Assembly (NCBI GenBank): GCA_011048485.1
Contig: DSDX01000329.1
Span: forward strand, 1-9,201
Source of the DNA: Candidatus Aminicenantota bacterium
GTDB lineage: Bacteria > Acidobacteriota > Aminicenantia > Aminicenantales > Saccharicenantaceae
Reading direction: 5' to 3'
DNA length: 9,201 nucleotides
This document shows positions 5,738 through 9,201 of this stretch, piece by piece (within the stretch, counting starts at the first letter, position 1; the number at the start of each line of letters is the position of its first letter). The notes beneath the pieces were generated by a model. The model was not told the DNA's origin. It made no database searches and saw only the letters and a list, made by a program, of their open reading frames with translations. The translations under genes were made by a program, and so were the position numbers.

Positions 5738-6616
5738 CTACTTGATCAGCCTGGCGGGCAGCGGATCTTCCTTCAGTTCCCCGTCCTGAACATGGACGTA
5801 GTAATTCTTGCTGTCGGGGTCGAGGGTCACCGATTCGGATATCTTCCCGTCGACGAAGAGAAGCCCGGCGCCGTCGTCGCAGGCGTAGCCAGGCGGCAAG
5901 ATCCCTTTCAGCACGGCTTCCCTGTAAAGCCGCCGCCTCGTCGTTCCGTCGTTGTAATGCGGCGAGTGACTGTAGTCGAGGAAGCCCAGGCAGGTCATCA
6001 GGCTGAGCTCCTTGGGCCGGGAGTCGGTGTACCCGCCCGTGAACCAGCAGAGCGATCCCGCGCTGCCTCCCGCCAGGACGATGCCCTGATCATAGGCCTC
6101 GAGGAGCAAGGCGTCGATCCCCTGGGCTTTCCAGATGGCCAGCATGTTCAAGGTGTTCCCCCCTCCCACGACGATGGCGTCCGATCCCATGATCTGGTCC
6201 TCGAACGTCTTTTGTTCCGAGGAGGAGCTGATGAAAGTCACCAGGACCGACGGCTCCAGCGGCAGGTCCTTGCAGAGGTTGTAGATGTATTCGATGACCC
6301 TCCGATCGTCCGCCGCGGCCGTCGGCAGGAAGAGGACCCGCGGCTTTGGCTTCCCGGTCAGCCCGACGACATAGCGGAGGAACGCCTTTTCCATCCCGTT
6401 GCCATAGACGAAGATCGTCTTTCTGGCCGGCTCCAGGGCCGCAGAGGCGGGCCCCCACTGTCCGAGACCGAAGGCCGCGATCAAGGCTAGGAGGGCCAGC
6501 CAGTGGGGAGCCCGGCCGCCCTTTCCGGACCGGGCGAGCCCGGATCGCCGCGACGTCGAGAGACCGGTTCGGCCGTGTCGCGCCTGAGCCAACCGCCGCG
6601 TTCTTACGTGAGCCAT
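5738..6616 (-). CDS. Exported S51-family peptidase (peptidase E / YgaJ-like)
   Basis: A 292-residue serine peptidase-like protein of the S51 (peptidase E/cyanophycinase) clan with a class-I glutamine-amidotransferase-like fold; relatives cleave Asp-containing dipeptides or cyanophycin. Seen: PRVLFLPTAAADD (92-104), GGGNTLNML (151-159), the nucleophile elbow GGSAG with Ser185, SPHYND with the likely catalytic His220, RRRLY (227-231) and GYACDDGAGLLF (243-254). The order of these motifs matches YgaJ-type peptidase E more than true cyanophycinase. The N-terminus is a basic stretch of about 38 residues, a hydrophobic helix (39-51) and ASA-A near 57-60, resembling a signal peptide with an unusually long n-region. 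That would place the enzyme outside the cytoplasm, unlike most peptidase E. AAGGA is almost adjacent to the ATG, so the start is not certain. It lies 133 bases after the TPR kinase on the same strand. Confidence 0.85.
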   Translation of the reverse strand: MAHVRTRRLAQARHGRTGLSTSRRSGLARSGKGGRAPHWLALLALIAAFGLGQWGPASAALEPARKTIFVYGNGMEKAFLRYVVGLTGKPKPRVLFLPTAAADDRRVIEYIYNLCKDLPLEPSVLVTFISSSSEQKTFEDQIMGSDAIVVGGGNTLNMLAIWKAQGIDALLLEAYDQGIVLAGGSAGSLCWFTGGYTDSRPKELSLMTCLGFLDYSHSPHYNDGTTRRRLYREAVLKGILPPGYACDDGAGLLFVDGKISESVTLDPDSKNYYVHVQDGELKEDPLPARLIK

Positions 6617-6630
6617 ATCCTTCGGTCCGG

Positions 6631-6659
6631 AGCCTATCTGAGCGAGGGCGGTCTGTCAA
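6631..6659 (-). promoter_or_regulatory. Candidate promoter for the S51 peptidase
   Basis: On the minus strand a perfect TTGACA (6654-6659) is followed by 17 bases and TAGGCT (6631-6636), a weak -10 match at 3/6. Transcription would begin near 6624, about 8 bases before the ATG. It would let the peptidase be expressed apart from the upstream kinase. The rest of the 133-base gap (6617-6749) shows no terminator. Confidence 0.35.
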
Positions 6660-6749
6660 GAAACGGGAAAGGCGAGGTTCAGGCCAAGTTGTCCTTGACG
6701 GCCCGAGGCAAGAGATGAGGCCGGCCCAAGAAATGGCGGCGGAGGGAAG

Positions 6750-9201
6750 TCAAGACCCGTGCTTGGCCAGGAGAGCTTCGAAGCGCGGATCGGCCCGAAG
6801 CGGCAGCCAGCGCGGATCCGCTTTCAGGAAGGGCACGCTGATCCAGCCCGGCCGGGAAAGGAGGAACTCGAGCTGCTCGACCGCTTTACCGAATTCGCCG
6901 AGCAAGACATAGATCTGGGCGAGGTCGAGGACGTGCGTGAGGCCGTAGACGGCGTCTCTCGAGACCGGGAGCAGCTCGAGGGCGCGCTGCCCCTCTCTCA
7001 GGGCCTCCTCCCTCCGGCCCAGCCCGGCGTAGGCTACGCCTAGGGAGCTGCGGTAGCGGGCGTCGGCGGGCCTGGCCCCGACCTCGGCCTCGAGCATCCG
7101 GGCCGCGGTCTCGAATCCCTCCCGGGCCTTTTCCGGTTCCCCGAGCGAGGCCCGCAGGGCCGCGGCGAAGAGGGCCTTCGGGGCGGCCTGGATCTTATGC
7201 CGGATCCAACCCTCGGGGTCCTCTTCCATGCGTTTCAGGGCTTCCTTGTAACGTCCCTCGAAGCCCTCCTGGGCGAACAAGGTCCACTCGGCCCATTCGT
7301 GGTTGGGGGGGACGAACGCCAGGGCGGCCCTGGCTTCGGCTTGGCCATCTCGACCCTTCCAGCTCCAGAGATTGAACATTTTCGCCAGGTAGGGCCAAGT
7401 CTGGTCGGGAGAGAGGACGATGGCCCGGTCGGCCGCCTCGGCGGCCTCCGGGTAGCGGCGCATCCACCAGAGAGTCTCGGCGACATCCACCATCGCCGAG
7501 CCGTCGAGCGGGTTGAGCGAGCCGGCGATCTTGTAGGCTTCGAGGGCGCGCTCCCATTCGCCGTGCATTCGGAAGAGCTCACCCAGGGCGGCCTGGATCT
7601 CGACGCTGTTGGGCATCCCCTTGGAGGAGGCCTCGAATTCCGCCCGGGCGGCCGCCGTCTCCCGCTCCACCCACAGGTGATAGTAGCCGGCCGCCAGATG
7701 CGACTCGGGGGAGCCCGGGGAGAGCTCACGAGCCCGGTCCAGGGTCTGTCGGGCTTTGACTCGCCTTTCGGGGGTCAAGTCGTACCGGTAATAGACGAGG
7801 CGGGCATGGGCCTGTGACAGCTCCGCCCAAGCCGAGGCGAAGCCGGGATCGAGCTCCGTCGCCCGCTCGAAGTATCCGAGCGCCTCGAGCCAGGTCGAGA
7901 GGGTGAAGTGAGGCTGTCCGGCCAGGAACCGCCCCCGCAGGAACGCCTGATATGCTTCCATGTTGTCCGTCGGCCGGGACTCGAGGGCCCCGGGCTCGTG
8001 CTCGAGGATCGTCAGGCCGAGCTTCGCTACGACCGCCCGGGCGATCTCGGACTGAACACGGAAGATGTCGTCCATGGTGAACTCGTAGATCTCCGACCAC
8101 AAGCTGGTATCGTCGGCGACCCGGATCAGCGCGGGCGTGATGCGGACCCTCTCGGCGGCGTCCTGCCCGCGGGCCCAGCGGACCGTCCCGGTCAGAAGAT
8201 ACCTGACCCCGAGCTCGCCGCCTATCTGACGGGTGCTCTTGGCCGTTCCGGCATACTGGGCCGCGCACGCGCGCGACACGACCGCCAGGCCCTGCAGCGA
8301 GGCCAAGCGTCCGGTGATCTCGTCCGTGACGCCGGCGGCGAAGAAGGCGTCGTCGCCGGACCCCAGGTTCTCGAACGGCAGCACCGCGACCCGCTCGGCT
8401 TCGGACGGCCCGCCGCCGGAGGGCCTTTCCAGGGGGCCGCCCTGTCGGAACAGGACCACGGCCGCGGCGGTCATGAGGAGCGCGGCCGCGACGGCTCCGG
8501 CGAGCCTCAGGCGGCGTTTGGCCGCCGGCCTTGCCCGGCCGACGGGAGCGGGGGCCTTGGCCACCTCCCGGAGGCTGAAGGCCAGATCGCACGCCGACTG
8601 GAACCGCTCCGCGGGATTTTTCTCGAGGCAGCGGCCGACGACGGCGTCGAGCTCGGTGGAGATATCTGTGCCGGAGAGGATCACTTCCGGGACCGGGTCC
8701 TTCAGGATGGCGGTCATCGTCTCGGCCGGCGTGTCCCGGCGGAAGGCCTGACGCCCCGTTAGCATCTCGAAGAGCACGCAGCCGAGAGCGAAGATGTCGG
8801 AGCGGGCGTCGGCGGCGCGGCCGCGGACCTGTTCCGGCGACATGTAGCCGATTGTGCCGAGCACGGCCCCGGGCATGGTGTCGGCCGGCTCGAGCGAGAG
8901 GGTGGCCCCTTCCGCGGCCTCTGACAGGGCCTTCTCCACGCGGGCCAAGCCGAAATCGAGGATCTTGATCCGCCCGTCGCGCGTCAGGAAGATGTTCTCG
9001 GGTTTCAGGTCGCGATGGATGATGCCGGCGCCGTGGGCCGAGGCCAGGCCCTCGGCGATGGAGGCGGCGACGTCCACGGCCCGGCGCCACGACAACCGCT
9101 CGTGTCCCAGCCGCTCCCGCAGGGTCTCGCCTTCGAGGAGCTCGGTGACGGCGTAGGCCGTCCCGCCCTCCCTGCCGAAGTCGAAGATCGACAGGATGGC
9201 C
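6750..9201 (-). CDS. Membrane Ser/Thr kinase with TolB/FlgO-like and TPR domains, N-terminus missing
   Basis: About 816 residues are visible; the gene enters from the right edge inside the kinase N-lobe (ILSIFDFGREGGTAYAV), so the ATP-binding glycine loop and Lys lie outside the window. An internal TTG at 9095 is not the real start. Seen, numbered from base 9200: HRDLKPEN at 62-69 (catalytic Asp64), DFG at 82-84, the activation-loop end GTIGYMSPEQ (115-124), one membrane helix at about 233-251, then a TolB/FlgO-like alpha-beta domain (about 270-397, opening AERVAVLPFENLG) and a long helical array of TPR-like units (about 413-795). The close, DPRWLPLRADPRFEALLAKHG, is typical of this kinase class. 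The kinase is predicted to be cytoplasmic and the rest on the other side of the membrane. It is a paralogue of the kinase at the left end in its C-lobe but has a different sensor region. Signal and substrates are unknown. Confidence 0.93.
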   Translation of the reverse strand, partial: AILSIFDFGREGGTAYAVTELLEGETLRERLGHERLSWRRAVDVAASIAEGLASAHGAGIIHRDLKPENIFLTRDGRIKILDFGLARVEKALSEAAEGATLSLEPADTMPGAVLGTIGYMSPEQVRGRAADARSDIFALGCVLFEMLTGRQAFRRDTPAETMTAILKDPVPEVILSGTDISTELDAVVGRCLEKNPAERFQSACDLAFSLREVAKAPAPVGRARPAAKRRLRLAGAVAAALLMTAAAVVLFRQGGPLERPSGGGPSEAERVAVLPFENLGSGDDAFFAAGVTDEITGRLASLQGLAVVSRACAAQYAGTAKSTRQIGGELGVRYLLTGTVRWARGQDAAERVRITPALIRVADDTSLWSEIYEFTMDDIFRVQSEIARAVVAKLGLTILEHEPGALESRPTDNMEAYQAFLRGRFLAGQPHFTLSTWLEALGYFERATELDPGFASAWAELSQAHARLVYYRYDLTPERRVKARQTLDRARELSPGSPESHLAAGYYHLWVERETAAARAEFEASSKGMPNSVEIQAALGELFRMHGEWERALEAYKIAGSLNPLDGSAMVDVAETLWWMRRYPEAAEAADRAIVLSPDQTWPYLAKMFNLWSWKGRDGQAEARAALAFVPPNHEWAEWTLFAQEGFEGRYKEALKRMEEDPEGWIRHKIQAAPKALFAAALRASLGEPEKAREGFETAARMLEAEVGARPADARYRSSLGVAYAGLGRREEALREGQRALELLPVSRDAVYGLTHVLDLAQIYVLLGEFGKAVEQLEFLLSRPGWISVPFLKADPRWLPLRADPRFEALLAKHGS

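Noticed and set aside
7726..9090. Minus-strand open frame of 454 codons in another frame of the TPR kinase
   Set aside because: Arg/Gly/Pro-rich shadow frame; the overlapping kinase frame has full HRD, DFG and SPE motifs.

Overview
This is a GC-rich, gene-dense bacterial segment. It carries housekeeping genes (rsmA, accD, folC) beside two large eukaryotic-type Ser/Thr kinases: one with an N-terminal zinc ribbon, the other with a TolB/FlgO-like region and TPR repeats. That mix, and the C-terminal motifs of the TPR kinase, resemble Acidobacteriota or Candidatus Aminicenantes. The placement is by recollection of gene families only; no marker-gene comparison was possible. Both window ends cut through kinase genes, so this may be a whole short contig.

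Layout. 1-1290 (minus): zinc-ribbon Ser/Thr kinase with one TM helix, running off the left edge through a perfect 56-bp inverted repeat that is probably an assembly or amplification fold-back. 1433-2224 (minus): rsmA, the 16S rRNA dimethyladenosine transferase. 2331-4914 (plus), divergent from rsmA: a tight three-gene operon of a degenerate receiver protein, accD and folC, with 4-base ATGA overlaps at both junctions. 5005-5618 (minus): a vapBC-type toxin-antitoxin pair with a perfect-consensus promoter whose spacer is a palindromic operator. 5738-6616 (minus): an S51 peptidase (peptidase E/YgaJ-like) with an apparent signal peptide. 6750-9201 (minus): a membrane Ser/Thr kinase with TolB/FlgO-like and TPR regions, missing its start.

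How the genes work together. AccD (fatty-acid synthesis) and FolC (folate polyglutamylation) are adjacent in many bacteria. Here they are headed by a receiver-fold protein that has lost both the phospho-acceptor Asp (now Glu) and one Mg-binding acidic residue (now Tyr). The two kinases are separate signalling units on the same strand. The vapBC module is a more AT-rich patch between the housekeeping operon and the peptidase/kinase region. Intergenic gaps are all under 145 bases, so no long non-coding stretch exists. I saw no RNA genes, CRISPR array or insertion sequence.

The points most worth a second look are the degenerate receiver translationally coupled to accD-folC, the operator buried in the vapBC promoter spacer, the very short or absent leaders at the rsmA/receiver divergent promoters, and the terminal inverted repeat, which should be treated as an artefact until shown otherwise.
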